The translations under genes and the position numbers were made by a program. From positions 4,506,001 to 4,570,000 of the forward strand of contig NZ_PEEX01000001.1 of the NCBI RefSeq assembly GCF_002754245.1: a stretch of 64,000 nt of DNA, read 5' to 3'. Under the pieces are notes generated by a model. That model was not told the origin of the DNA. It searched no databases and saw nothing but the letters and a program-made list of their open reading frames with translations. This DNA comes from Chryseobacterium sp. 52 (GTDB lineage: Bacteria; Bacteroidota; Bacteroidia; Flavobacteriales; Weeksellaceae). Positions within the stretch are counted from its first letter, which is position 1. The number at the start of each line of letters is the position of its first letter. Below are positions 33,839 through 43,243 of the stretch, in pieces.

Positions 33839-36800
33839 TTAAAAGTTATACCTTACCCCAAGCTGCGCCTGGAATCTTGATGCAAACTGATCAATAGTAT
33901 AAGGAAGTCCGGGTGTTTTGAAGTTATAGGTGGGGTCTCCTGCTGAAGATTGTCCGGCTGCTACATTTCCAACTTTTGTAAGTCCTACGCTTGCCGTAGA
34001 ATTGAACGTGTTCGGTACAAAATAAACTTTACCCCAGTTTTTGTTCAGCATATTCGTAAGATTAATGATACTCAGGGAAATCTGAATATTATTCTTAGAT
34101 TTTTCGCTAAGCCTTATCTCATCCATAATTTTAAAATCTGCCTGAATATTCCATGGTGTAAAATCTCCGTTCCTTTCTGTGAACTTCCCTCTTCTGGAGC
34201 TTAAATATTTATTACTGCTGACAAAACTCTCATAATCTGCAATCTGTTGCTGGGCAGTTACCAATATATTCCCTGAAATATCTTTTATAGGGACGATATA
34301 TTTCGTTGCTTCTGTCGCATCTTTAAAGATATAAGAAAGTCCTGCTGCCTGTCCCGTATTGGCTATTGTACTGTTAACAAATCCCCACGAAAAAGGATTT
34401 CCTGACTGTGCATTGAAATACACATTAGCAGATAACCTGTTTGATTTTGAAATATCAAGACCATAGCCCAGATTGGCTACTACTCTGTTTTTAATGGCAA
34501 AATTAGATGTTGTCAGCTTAGGATCATTAGGCGTCAGAGACTGGTTCATCTGCCAGTTACTTTCCATTGAGTTTCTGATTCCGTTTGTAATATCTTTTGC
34601 ATCTCCGTAGGTATAGGCCACAAAGAAATTGAATCCGAAATTATAAGATTTGGAAAGCTTTGCCGTCAGGTTATAACGGTATCCTTCTTTGGTATTGGAC
34701 AACATATAGGCATTGGAAAAGTTACTGTTGATATTTGTTGTGTAAACCGGCATTTCATGATTCGTATCATAGCTGTAGTACGTTACGTTATCCGTTTTGT
34801 TTACCTGCTGAAATTTAAGATCATAAAGTACTTTTGTATAAATTCCTTCCAGCGTAAGTTTATATCCCGCGAATGTATAATCAAAAGCTAAAGAGCTTCT
34901 CCATACTTTAGGCATTTTAAAATTGTTGTCAACAAGATCTACCTGCACTTTTGAAGAATTCTGCCATTTCGGAAAATTGGCACTTACCAGAGGATCTCCG
35001 TTGGCAGCCAGCTGAGCAGCTGTGGGAGCATTGTAATCATAACTTCCGAAACCTACTCCATCATTATAATAAGCATATCCCAGCCATGCAAAAGGAATTC
35101 TGCCGACAAAAATACCGGACCCTCCTCTTAAAACTACTGATCTGTCTCCGGTCACATCAAATGTAAATCCTAATCTCGGAGATAGTGTAGGCTTGTTAAG
35201 ATAATCGTTGCTAAGCTGGCTCAGCGGTGTATATGAATAAGTATTTCCATAGTTGGGATCCTGAGGTGAGCTTTGTACCAGCGGACTCAGGCGTGGTTTA
35301 TCAGGAAGGTCCGTATAATCCACTCTTACACCCGGTGATAATCTAAGCCTTCCCCAATTGATCTCATCCTGAAAATACAGGGAAAAGAGATTGACTTTAT
35401 ACTGAGCGTAAGGGTTGTTAAAAAGAGTTTCCCTACCATCCCCGCTGAAAGGATAGGTTCCTCTTATTCTTGAAGGATTGGAATTATAGAAATCTGCAAG
35501 ACTTTTATAGGAAATTCTTCCGTTCAGGGCGTTTACAAAACCATAATCGATGTTATACAATTCGTTATGGGTTCCTAGAAGGAAAGTATGATGTCCGGTT
35601 TTGTAGGTAAGATTATCGGTGATCTCAAAGGTTTTCTGCCTCATATTGAAAACAGTGGCTTCCCTGTCATTACCCAGCAGGATGGTTCCGCCGTTATACG
35701 ATATTTCCGCCTGCGGAAACATCGTATTTCCAGAAGTAGGATCCCTGTAATCATGAATAGAAGAATAGCCTACGACTAAGTTATTGTTCCATTTATCATT
35801 AAAACGGCTTTTCAGCTCAAGGGTTGTTGTGGAAGCATTATTTTTCTGGATGAAATCCATGCTGGAAAACCTGAAATTGGCTCCGTCTCTTTCAAGATTG
35901 GACGCCTGGGAAAACACCGTATTATTTTTAATAGATAGCGTGTGTTTATCATTAATCTTCCAGTCCAGTTTATTAAAAAGCTTGGCACTTTCCGAAAAGT
36001 TGTTATATCCGTCAAAGCTTCCTGCATTGAATCCGTACTTATTACGTACAAAATCTGATATCTGCTGGGCCACGGCATCATTTACCAGGGCATTAGGATC
36101 ATTGGCGTTATAAAATACCGGATCTCTTCTTTTGGTATATTCCAAATTGGTGAATAGAAAAACTTTGTCTTTCACAACCGGCAGCCCTACTCTTCCTCCG
36201 TAAATAAAATCCTCAAAGGCTTTTGGCATTTTGGAATTGTCTCCAATCCTGTTATTTCCTGTAATAGCTGCATTTCTTCCGTAAGCGTAGATAGACCCGG
36301 TGACGTCATTGCTTCCGCTTCGGGTTACTGCATTAATACTTCCGCCAAGAAAGTTCCCCAGCTTTACATCATACGGAGCAATATATACCTGTACGTCCTG
36401 AATAGCATCAAGACTTATAGAATTGGAACGGGTACTGCTTCCGGGCATTCCCGATGTTCCTGTTTGCCCTCCCAGAGACGGGCTGAAACCAATGGCATCA
36501 TTGTTAATAGATCCGTCAATGGTTACATTATTATATCTGAAATTAGTTCCGTTAAAAGAATTATTGGCGCTCTGAGGAACCAGTTTGGTGACATCCTGAA
36601 TCCCTCTGTTGATATTGGGAAGTCCTGAAATCTGTGCCTGGCTGATACCAACCCCATATTTCACATTGCTTTTTTTAGAGGTAAGCTTTACCTCATCAAT
36701 GGCTTTTTCACTGCCACCGATATCTACTATAGGCAAATCATTATTTCCCAGTGAGAGCTGGAGGTTGGTGTTGGAATAAATAACCTGCGACCCGTCCGAT

Positions 36801-37024
36801 ATTTCAATGGAATATGGACCTCCGGGCTGAAGATTGTCTAAACTGTACTGCCCTTTACTATTACTTTTTGTTTCAAAAGTACTGTTGGTGGGGATATGTA
36901 CTACTTTCACCGTAACTTCGGAAGATATCCCTTTTAACCTTCCAAAAATCTTAGAGGTGGTTTCCTGTGAAAATGCAAAGCCAAAAGACAATAAAGCAAA
37001 GGCACAGATTATTTTTTTCTTCAT
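33839..37024 (-). CDS. Oar-like TonB-dependent outer-membrane receptor
   Basis: Outer-membrane protein of 1061 residues. A signal peptide ends near FAFSQ. A carboxypeptidase-like regulatory domain follows (about 22-100, KIFGRLKGISSEVTVKVVH, GQYSLDNLQPGGPYSIEI), then a plug domain (about 110-240, LDAIQDVQVYIAPYDVKLGNF, GGSINAVTRSGSN) and a long beta-barrel ending in LGVRYNF with a terminal phenylalanine, as outer-membrane barrels do. The ITRSG-like motif and size fit the Oar group of receptors. No SusD partner is adjacent, so a glycan role is not implied. Substrate unknown; its own terminator and upstream gap make it a single-gene unit. Confidence 0.9.
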   Translation of the reverse strand: MKKKIICAFALLSFGFAFSQETTSKIFGRLKGISSEVTVKVVHIPTNSTFETKSNSKGQYSLDNLQPGGPYSIEISDGSQVIYSNTNLQLSLGNNDLPIVDIGGSEKAIDEVKLTSKKSNVKYGVGISQAQISGLPNINRGIQDVTKLVPQSANNSFNGTNFRYNNVTIDGSINNDAIGFSPSLGGQTGTSGMPGSSTRSNSISLDAIQDVQVYIAPYDVKLGNFLGGSINAVTRSGSNDVTGSIYAYGRNAAITGNNRIGDNSKMPKAFEDFIYGGRVGLPVVKDKVFLFTNLEYTKRRDPVFYNANDPNALVNDAVAQQISDFVRNKYGFNAGSFDGYNNFSESAKLFNKLDWKINDKHTLSIKNNTVFSQASNLERDGANFRFSSMDFIQKNNASTTTLELKSRFNDKWNNNLVVGYSSIHDYRDPTSGNTMFPQAEISYNGGTILLGNDREATVFNMRQKTFEITDNLTYKTGHHTFLLGTHNELYNIDYGFVNALNGRISYKSLADFYNSNPSRIRGTYPFSGDGRETLFNNPYAQYKVNLFSLYFQDEINWGRLRLSPGVRVDYTDLPDKPRLSPLVQSSPQDPNYGNTYSYTPLSQLSNDYLNKPTLSPRLGFTFDVTGDRSVVLRGGSGIFVGRIPFAWLGYAYYNDGVGFGSYDYNAPTAAQLAANGDPLVSANFPKWQNSSKVQVDLVDNNFKMPKVWRSSLAFDYTFAGYKLTLEGIYTKVLYDLKFQQVNKTDNVTYYSYDTNHEMPVYTTNINSNFSNAYMLSNTKEGYRYNLTAKLSKSYNFGFNFFVAYTYGDAKDITNGIRNSMESNWQMNQSLTPNDPKLTTSNFAIKNRVVANLGYGLDISKSNRLSANVYFNAQSGNPFSWGFVNSTIANTGQAAGLSYIFKDATEATKYIVPIKDISGNILVTAQQQIADYESFVSSNKYLSSRRGKFTERNGDFTPWNIQADFKIMDEIRLSEKSKNNIQISLSIINLTNMLNKNWGKVYFVPNTFNSTASVGLTKVGNVAAGQSSAGDPTYNFKTPGLPYTIDQFASRFQAQLGVRYNF

Positions 37025-37495
37025 GATTTTATTGATACAAATTCGGGAGTAAAATTAGATCTCAAAAAAATCAAGTAGGGTAACATACAGTTAACATTAT
37101 GTAAATGAATGTTTAATATTTCCTTAAAAAAAACTTAATAACATCCGGACATAATCTTCTTTAAAAACACATTAAGTCCATCAAAATCAACGCGATACCA
37201 ATTTTATAAATTTTCATACTACATGAACAAAACATGAATAAACAAAATACCGCAGTCGCTTGTATTGAATGATTATTTTCTAAAAAGATTTTCTCAGTTT
37301 GGAACAACGAGCATCATAGAAATTATTACATATTAACATCTACTATCATAGGTAAATATTTCTTCTTTATTTAAATATCATTTAAAATTTAAACAACGAG
37401 AAAAGATTATAGGAAATTCAAAAAAAAAAATTATTTTTACAGAGTTAAATTCAATTCAAAAGAATTAGGATTTTAATAAAAAATTACACAAAAAA
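37025..37495. other. Divergent gap between the receptor and the leucine-rich protein
   Basis: A strongly A+T-rich region of 471 bases carrying the upstream sequences of two divergent genes. No perfect TAnnTTTG box, hairpin or reading frame was found on either strand. The motifs of the collar-type promoters are absent. Confidence 0.5.
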
Positions 37496-39589
37496 ATGAA
37501 AAAAATTATTCTTACTCTCATTGTAGGCTGTTCTTCTATGGCTTATACTCAAAATCTAAATTTTACAGATTCAAAATTTAAGGCTTTCATTCTAAGCTCT
37601 GATGCCAGCAACGGTATTGCTAAAAATATCAGCGGAAGCCCTATTGCTATAGATACAAACGGAGACGGAGAAATCCAGGTTTCGGAAGCTGAACAGGTAA
37701 AAATTTTAAACATCAAAAAAAACGGGACAGTACCTTACAATGATCTTCCTGATTCCATTAGTGATGCAAAGTCTTTCCCCAATATGGAGGAATTGTATAT
37801 CTATGACACGAAGTCTGCCATCCTTAAATTTGCTGATCATAATAAAATCCGAAAAGTGGTTTACACAGGAACAGGTAGGTTTACAGATAATTCCGGTATC
37901 TCTCAAATCGTTCCGGTAGATTTTTCTTTTGATCATTGTTCCGCGGTACAGGATATCCATCAGTTTGCGTCTGATATTAATTTAAATAATCCTGTTAATA
38001 CAATCCTTCGATTTAAAAACTGTCCCCAACTTACCGGAAATCAAACCATCACGTCTAAAGATATTAAAGAACTTTATCTCGAAGCCCTGAATATCAGCAG
38101 TCTGACATTCACCTCATGTCAGCTTTTGGGGAAAATTTCAGTTCCCAATCTAAATACCATAACAAAAATCTCTGTTTCAGGAATACCTCATTCTGTAGGA
38201 ACCTCTGTTAATCAAAATATAGAATTGATTGCCAATAATTGTATAAATCTTCAGGAAATTATTGCTGATACAGATCATTATGATACAAATGGAGCCTATT
38301 TTTCTTCTGTTAATCTTGACGGATGTACTGCTCTTAAAAAAATTAAAGGTCTGAATTCTGCCACCATTGATTTTTCAGCAGCCGGGCTAATAAATCTGGA
38401 AGAACTGGATTGTGCCTATTATAACAGATATGGATACAATACAACATCCGGTATTTATTTTGGAGATGTAACGTCTCTGAATCTAGCGGGCCTGCCAAAA
38501 CTTAAAGTACTGAAAGCTTTCAACCAAAAGATGATGAATGATATCAACTTCAGTGCGGCGCAGACTTTGGAAAGCATCGATATTACCAGCTCATGCGGTT
38601 TTATGAATTGGGTAAATGTGAACAATCTTCCTCATCTGCATACTTTAAAAACGGATAGATTTGATACCTTAAATACTCAAGGTAATGACGACCTTCAAAA
38701 GATTACGGCTAAAAACTGTACTGCTTTAACAAATTTGATCTTTAGAAATAACAATCATTTAAAAGAATTAGATCTACAAAACTGCCTAAGTCTGCAAAAA
38801 TTATCTATTGGTTTCTACGCGGCCAACAGTGATGGGGTATTCACCGAATTACAAACAATTAATTTAAAACAATGTACCGGACTTAAAGATCTCGTTATAA
38901 ACAACACTAAAATTAATGCGCTAAATATTACGGACTGTATTGCTTTACAATCACTGGAACTGGCGCAGGATGATTTCCTTCCTATGGTCAATGTCTCCAA
39001 TAATACAAATCTGGAAGACCTTACCATCAATAATTTGCCTGTAGTATCCAACATAAACACTTCGGCCAATCTCAATTTAAAAAATGCCTATTTTAATAAT
39101 TGTCCTCAAATTACCGAACTGAACTTTTCAAACAGTTCCCATTTCCAGGGTTTAACTTTATGGAATATGCCTAACCTTACCTATGTGAATTTAAGAAACG
39201 GTTCCATAGAGGAGTATCATGATTATTTAAATTACAATACTAATCTTTCCATGTGTGTAGATAATGGCCAGCTGAATGATCTGCAGAATCTATACCCTGA
39301 TATTGCTTTTACAACGAATTGCGGAAGCTTCCTGGCAGTAAATGATTCAAAAAACAGCAAAATTGAAATTATAGCTTCCCCCAATCCGGTAAAAGATTTT
39401 ATTCAGGTAAAATCTAAAGATAAAATCCAAAATATAAAAATATACGATGCACAGGGAAGAGCTCTTTACAGTGAAAATTTCAATCAGGATTTGATCAGGA
39501 TTGATCTGTCAGGCTTTTCAGATGGAATGTATATATTAAAAATTAAGACTGAAAAAACGGAAGTTTCCAAAAAGATCATAAAAGAATAG
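37496..39589 (+). CDS. Leucine-rich surface protein with EF-hand-like motif and T9SS sorting domain
   Basis: Protein of 697 residues with a signal peptide ending near MAYTQ. An EF-hand/dockerin-like loop (DTNGDGEIQVSEA) lies near residues 53-65. From about 90 to 600 run irregular leucine/asparagine-rich repeats of the BspA/internalin kind (for example LKELDLQNCLSLQKLSI, LEDLTINNLPVV). The C-terminal 75 residues (ASPNPVKDFIQVKS..., IKIYDAQGRALYSE..., ISKKIIKE-like end) are a type A sorting domain for the type IX secretion system. Expected to be exported across the outer membrane and anchored or released. Partner unknown. Confidence 0.8.
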   Translation: MKKIILTLIVGCSSMAYTQNLNFTDSKFKAFILSSDASNGIAKNISGSPIAIDTNGDGEIQVSEAEQVKILNIKKNGTVPYNDLPDSISDAKSFPNMEELYIYDTKSAILKFADHNKIRKVVYTGTGRFTDNSGISQIVPVDFSFDHCSAVQDIHQFASDINLNNPVNTILRFKNCPQLTGNQTITSKDIKELYLEALNISSLTFTSCQLLGKISVPNLNTITKISVSGIPHSVGTSVNQNIELIANNCINLQEIIADTDHYDTNGAYFSSVNLDGCTALKKIKGLNSATIDFSAAGLINLEELDCAYYNRYGYNTTSGIYFGDVTSLNLAGLPKLKVLKAFNQKMMNDINFSAAQTLESIDITSSCGFMNWVNVNNLPHLHTLKTDRFDTLNTQGNDDLQKITAKNCTALTNLIFRNNNHLKELDLQNCLSLQKLSIGFYAANSDGVFTELQTINLKQCTGLKDLVINNTKINALNITDCIALQSLELAQDDFLPMVNVSNNTNLEDLTINNLPVVSNINTSANLNLKNAYFNNCPQITELNFSNSSHFQGLTLWNMPNLTYVNLRNGSIEEYHDYLNYNTNLSMCVDNGQLNDLQNLYPDIAFTTNCGSFLAVNDSKNSKIEIIASPNPVKDFIQVKSKDKIQNIKIYDAQGRALYSENFNQDLIRIDLSGFSDGMYILKIKTEKTEVSKKIIKE

Positions 39590-39617
39590 TGTATTTTGCC
39601 CTATGACTTTGAACAAG

Positions 39618-39641
39618 AAACCGTAGAATCATCTATGGTTT
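39618..39641 (+). terminator. Terminator after the leucine-rich protein gene
   Basis: AAACCGTAGA / TCTATGGTTT, a 10-bp stem with one G-T pair and a 4-base loop, followed by TTGTTTTATATT. It lies 28 bases past the stop. Confidence 0.8.
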
Positions 39642-39686
39642 TTGTTTTATATTTGTTACACATGTTTAATTCTAAAAATATCAGAT

Positions 39687-40577
39687 ATGAAATTCGGACA
39701 AGTAGAAGACCCGTCAAAGATAGATTTCACCCTTCCTAAAGATCATTCCCGAACTAAAGACATTTTAAGTCAAAATAAAAAAGGCCTGGAAAATATTTCT
39801 ATAGGATGTGCTAAATGGAATAAAACCGACCTTAAGGGATTTTATCCTAAAGGTACCAAAGACGAATTGACATATTATGGAACGCAATTCAATTCTATTG
39901 AGCTGAATGCTACTTTTTATGGAATGCCTACCCCGGAACAAGTGGCGGTCTGGAAAGAAAAAACCCCTGAAAATTTCAAGTTTTTCCCAAAGATTACCAA
40001 TACCGTTTCTCATTTCAGGAGACTGATTGACGTTACTGAACCTGTGACCAATTTTGCTTCGGCGGTCATGAATTTTGATCAAAAAATGGGAATGGCTTTC
40101 CTCCAGCTTCATGACAATTTCAAGCCTAAGGATTATGACAGACTGGAAAAATTTGTAAAAGACTGGCCTGAAGAAGTACCTCTCGCCATTGAGCTCAGAA
40201 ATACAGAATGGTTCACAGATGAAGAAGTTTTCAATACAACCTGTGAGCTTTTTGAAGCCCATAATATTACCAATATCATCGTAGATACTGCAGGAAGAAG
40301 GGATATGCTTCATATGCGCCTTACAACACCTAATGCGTTCATCCGATATGTAGGAGCCAATGCAGAAAGCGATTATGAAAGAATGGATGACTGGATGGAG
40401 CGTCTGACAAAGTGGAAAAAGGAAGGCCTTCAGAATGCGTATTTCTTTGTGCATCAGAATATTGAAAAAGCATCTCCGCTGTTGTCTGCCTATTTCATTA
40501 AAAAGATGAATGATGAATGGAAAACAGACCTCCATGTTCCGCAAATGGCTTCTGATAATAACGGAACCCTGTTTTAA
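39687..40577 (+). CDS. DUF72 domain protein
   Basis: DUF72/YecE-like TIM-barrel protein of 296 residues with the start at MKFGQVEDPS; an upstream ATG would add 15 residues and overlap the preceding terminator tail. Family motifs seen are IGCAKWNKTDLKGFYP near residue 41, FNSIELNATFYGMP near 75 and the C-terminal NAYFFVHQN followed by ASPLLSAYF. The function of DUF72 proteins is not settled. It stands alone between a terminator and a small unknown gene. Confidence 0.85.
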   Translation: MKFGQVEDPSKIDFTLPKDHSRTKDILSQNKKGLENISIGCAKWNKTDLKGFYPKGTKDELTYYGTQFNSIELNATFYGMPTPEQVAVWKEKTPENFKFFPKITNTVSHFRRLIDVTEPVTNFASAVMNFDQKMGMAFLQLHDNFKPKDYDRLEKFVKDWPEEVPLAIELRNTEWFTDEEVFNTTCELFEAHNITNIIVDTAGRRDMLHMRLTTPNAFIRYVGANAESDYERMDDWMERLTKWKKEGLQNAYFFVHQNIEKASPLLSAYFIKKMNDEWKTDLHVPQMASDNNGTLF

Positions 40578-40716
40578 TTTCTTGAAAAATAAACTGCATT
40601 TTTCGACCTCGTCTACAAAAAGGAGCCTGGAAATCTGTTATTGTAGAAAAAATTTAGTAATTTAGAATGTACTGTTGCTTATACCAAGTACAGTACGCTT
40701 TAAAATACAAAATGTC

Positions 40717-40950
40717 ATGGAAAAAGAAATTTGCACAATAAGCATTACCAGCACATGGCTCGGTGATGAATATACATTTTATGAAGATCATCATAGAATA
40801 AAGAGAGTCTATGATAACCACAGCTTAAGTGCCAATCGTACCGAATGGCTGGAGCCTCATCAGATCAGTAAACAAAACAAAGATAAATTGATCAAAAACT
40901 GCCCTGAAGAGTTTAAGGAGCAGGTTATGCATATCTTAGATTACCCTTAA
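40717..40950 (+). CDS. Small hypothetical protein
   Basis: A reading frame of 77 codons from MEKEICTISIT; an in-frame ATG 42 bases upstream is possible but lies closer to the putative promoter. The protein is mildly charged with TWLGDEYTFYEDHHRIKRVYD in the middle, and has no signal peptide or membrane segment. No family recognised. It lies 139 bases after the DUF72 gene and ends just before a heptamer repeat and hairpin terminator, which supports a real transcription unit. Confidence 0.5.
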   Translation: MEKEICTISITSTWLGDEYTFYEDHHRIKRVYDNHSLSANRTEWLEPHQISKQNKDKLIKNCPEEFKEQVMHILDYP

Positions 40951-40953
40951 TAT

Positions 40954-41002
40954 ATGAGTAATGAGTAATGAGTAATAAGTAATGAGTAATGAGCAATGAA
41001 TA
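40954..41002. repeat. Heptamer tandem repeat (ATGAGTA)x7
   Basis: Seven tandem copies of ATGAGTA with three variants (ATAAGTA, ATGAGCA, ATGAATA). It lies between convergent genes, directly after the stop of the 77-codon gene. The last two copies form the left arm of a hairpin with the end of the convergent gene. Confidence 0.9.
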
Positions 41003-41030
41003 ATCTTTTAATAAATTATTTATTGCTCAT
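40989..41030 (+). terminator. Terminator between convergent genes
   Basis: A 16-bp stem, ATGAGCAATGAATAAT paired with ATTATTTATTGCTCAT (one G-T pair), loop of 10 bases, and a T run after it on the plus strand. Its right arm contains the stop codon of the minus-strand gene. The left arm is made from heptamer repeat units. Confidence 0.7.
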
Positions 41031-41627
41031 TATTTTTTCTTTATTCTTTCTCACCAGAAGAACAAGGTTCAGAAAAAGGAGAAGAAAGTCCAGAGAAACC
41101 CAGATACCTACTTTTGCATTCTCGTAATTATAAGCATCTACCTGTTTTTTTGCCGTCTCAGACAGTTTTACACTCTGATTGATATAGTTCTGTACTTCTA
41201 CAATCTGGTCAATATTTTTATTCGGGACAGCGTGCTGAGAGAAATAGACCATATTCTTTTTACCCAGATATCCTATAATCCAATATTCATCGGATTTGTC
41301 CATTTTAAGATATTCTATTCTGTAATATTCCGGGCGTATTTTCCCGATATGTTTAGGTTCCAGATCTCCATTTCTAGCACTATCCACCTTTATGAGGTAA
41401 AAATCCAGGGTCTGGGGAAGTTTATTAACGACCTGAAGTCCTACCGAATTGTCCACAAAACCTACCGCACTTTTTTTGATGAACCAGTAAGTAAAAGTAG
41501 ATATTGAAAAAACAACGGTAAGGATACGGAACAGTTTTGCCCATTTTGCTACCCTTCCCGATTTTACTTTAGATAAAACCAGAGAAAGCACACAAGCCCA
41601 GAAGATCACAAAAATGAAGAATACCAT
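41016..41627 (-). CDS. Hypothetical membrane protein
   Basis: Protein of 203 residues with hydrophobic segments at about 2-20 and 33-50 and another at 172-192, and a soluble loop of about 120 residues between (VGLQVVNKLPQTLDFYLIKVDS...), which should face the periplasm if the N terminus is inside. It ends in a basic tail RKNKEKIMSNK. No family recognised with confidence. It follows the HD-domain gene by 38 bases on the same strand and may be co-transcribed with it. Confidence 0.65.
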   Translation of the reverse strand: MVFFIFVIFWACVLSLVLSKVKSGRVAKWAKLFRILTVVFSISTFTYWFIKKSAVGFVDNSVGLQVVNKLPQTLDFYLIKVDSARNGDLEPKHIGKIRPEYYRIEYLKMDKSDEYWIIGYLGKKNMVYFSQHAVPNKNIDQIVEVQNYINQSVKLSETAKKQVDAYNYENAKVGIWVSLDFLLLFLNLVLLVRKNKEKIMSNK

Positions 41628-41665
41628 ACTGCAAAGATACTGATTTAAGATTTTTTGAGGGAATC

Positions 41666-42310
41666 TTAATCAACATTCCACTCTTTGAAGAACTGATCAA
41701 GGAATCCCAGCATATAATCATGCCTTTCCTGAGCCAGTTCTTTTCCTTTCCCGGTATTCATCATATCTTTTAAAAGCAGAAGTTTCTCGTAGAAATGATT
41801 GATGGTGGTCCCGTTGGATTTTTTATACTGATCTTTAGACATATTCAGGCTGGGCTGAATTTCAGGATCATACATCAGGTTATTTTTAAAACCTCCAAAA
41901 TTAAATGTTCTTCCGATTCCGATAGCGCCTATAGCATCAATACGGTCGGCATCCTGTACGATCTTCAGCTCAATTGGAAGTTCTGCAGGAAGTTCGCCTC
42001 TGTTTTTAAACGAAATGTTATTGATAATAAATAAAACCTGCTGTATCACTTCTTCCGGAACCTGCTGTGCTTCGAGAAATTCTCTTGCTATTTTCGGGGC
42101 AATTGTTTCGTCTCCGTTATGAAATTTCGGATCAGCAATATCATGAAGCAATGCTGAAAGTTCTACAACATCAAGATTACAGTTTTCTGTGACTGCAATT
42201 TTTTCAGACAGCTTCCATACTCTTTCAATATGATACCAGTCATGTCCGGCTTCTGCGCCTTCTAATTTTTCCTTTACAAATTCTACGGTTTTTTCGATCG
42301 TACTTTTCAT
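41666..42310 (-). CDS. HD-domain phosphohydrolase
   Basis: HD superfamily hydrolase of 214 residues. Metal-binding residues are His27 (HDWYHIERV), His56-Asp57 (LLHDIAD) and the aspartate in VQDADRIDAIGAIG. This arrangement is typical of YedJ/YpgQ-like nucleotide phosphohydrolases. The start codon overlaps the stop of the alpha/beta hydrolase gene by 4 bases, so they are translationally coupled. Substrate unknown. Confidence 0.85.
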   Translation of the reverse strand: MKSTIEKTVEFVKEKLEGAEAGHDWYHIERVWKLSEKIAVTENCNLDVVELSALLHDIADPKFHNGDETIAPKIAREFLEAQQVPEEVIQQVLFIINNISFKNRGELPAELPIELKIVQDADRIDAIGAIGIGRTFNFGGFKNNLMYDPEIQPSLNMSKDQYKKSNGTTINHFYEKLLLLKDMMNTGKGKELAQERHDYMLGFLDQFFKEWNVD

Positions 42311-43152
42311 TTATCTGTCAATTCTTTTAAAATAATATTCCAAAGCTTTTTATTATAACTTCTAAAAAAATTGATATGCCCGATCTCTTTTTCATCAGAT
42401 TCAGAGGTTTTTACCAGTCTGTAGGAAGGCTTAAGATTGGGATATGTATTATTTAAAAGACTTAATACTCCTTTTTCAGTTAGCCATACATCATCTTCTG
42501 CACGGATCACAAACACTTTCTGGGTCAAATTTTTAGAATAGTCATCAATTTTCTCCAACAGTTTGTTGGTAGATTTCCTGTTTAAAATTAAGGTTCTCCA
42601 GTCATATGCACAATTTTTTGGAAGACTTTCTCCAAGTCCAAACCAATTTGCCGGAAAGTAGCCTAATAGTCCGGTGGTTAAAGGCTGAACAATTCCAAAT
42701 CCAAGATAGGCTTCAATTTTCGTCTTCAGTTTCAGATTTCCTACAAATGCATTCTGGGTTCCCACAAAAATAAATTCGTCAAACATGGCAGAATCTTCAT
42801 TCATTCCAAGAATCAGTGCTCCAACGGAATGCCCAAGACAGTATTTTTTATAGTTTGAAAACTCTGTTTTAATATAGTTTGTAAGGGTTTTATAATCTTC
42901 GGAGCCCCAGATTCTCATCGAAGCCTTAAAACCTTTCATATGTTTAGGTTTTGAAAGCCCTATTCCTCTGTAATCATAAGAAATCACAGTAAATCCATGT
43001 TCCGAGAAGAAGCGGGCAAATGAGAAATACACCTGCTGTTTCACACCCGTCGCGGCGTTAATCAGAAGCAGTTTCCCATTGCTTTTTTCAGGCCTGAAAA
43101 GATGAACTGCCAGAGGTACATGATCTTTTGTAATGAGTTCCAGTTTTTCCAT
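42307..43152 (-). CDS. Alpha/beta hydrolase
   Basis: Serine hydrolase of 281 residues. The nucleophile elbow is GHSVGA near residues 108-113, the oxyanion region lies around LLINAATGVKQQVY, and a C-terminal histidine in GHINFF is a candidate for the triad. The strand VISYDYRGIGLS is typical of the fold. No cap signature identifies the substrate. Coupled to the HD-domain gene by a 4-base overlap. Confidence 0.8.
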   Translation of the reverse strand: MEKLELITKDHVPLAVHLFRPEKSNGKLLLINAATGVKQQVYFSFARFFSEHGFTVISYDYRGIGLSKPKHMKGFKASMRIWGSEDYKTLTNYIKTEFSNYKKYCLGHSVGALILGMNEDSAMFDEFIFVGTQNAFVGNLKLKTKIEAYLGFGIVQPLTTGLLGYFPANWFGLGESLPKNCAYDWRTLILNRKSTNKLLEKIDDYSKNLTQKVFVIRAEDDVWLTEKGVLSLLNNTYPNLKPSYRLVKTSESDEKEIGHINFFRSYNKKLWNIILKELTDK

Positions 43153-43169
43153 AGTATAAAAAGAAAAAA

Positions 43170-43186
43170 TCCACTATAAAAGTGGA
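43170..43186 (-). terminator. Terminator after the ribokinase gene
   Basis: Stem TCCACT / AGTGGA with a 5-base loop, followed on the minus strand by a long T-rich run. Confidence 0.7.
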
Positions 43187-43243
43187 GATTTTATTGGTCA
43201 TTTTTATGTTAAGCTTCTGACTTTCGATATGTGATAAATAGCT

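Noticed and set aside
33839..37024. A SusC/SusD polysaccharide-utilisation locus
   Set aside because: The receptor is Oar-like and no SusD, glycoside hydrolase or regulator gene is next to it.
39765..40544. 259-codon minus-strand frame
   Set aside because: It is antisense to the DUF72 gene, which has clear family motifs; the protein composition of the antisense frame is not that of a real protein.
40954..41002. A CRISPR array
   Set aside because: The repeat unit is 7 bases with no spacers; no cas genes are present. It is a simple tandem repeat.
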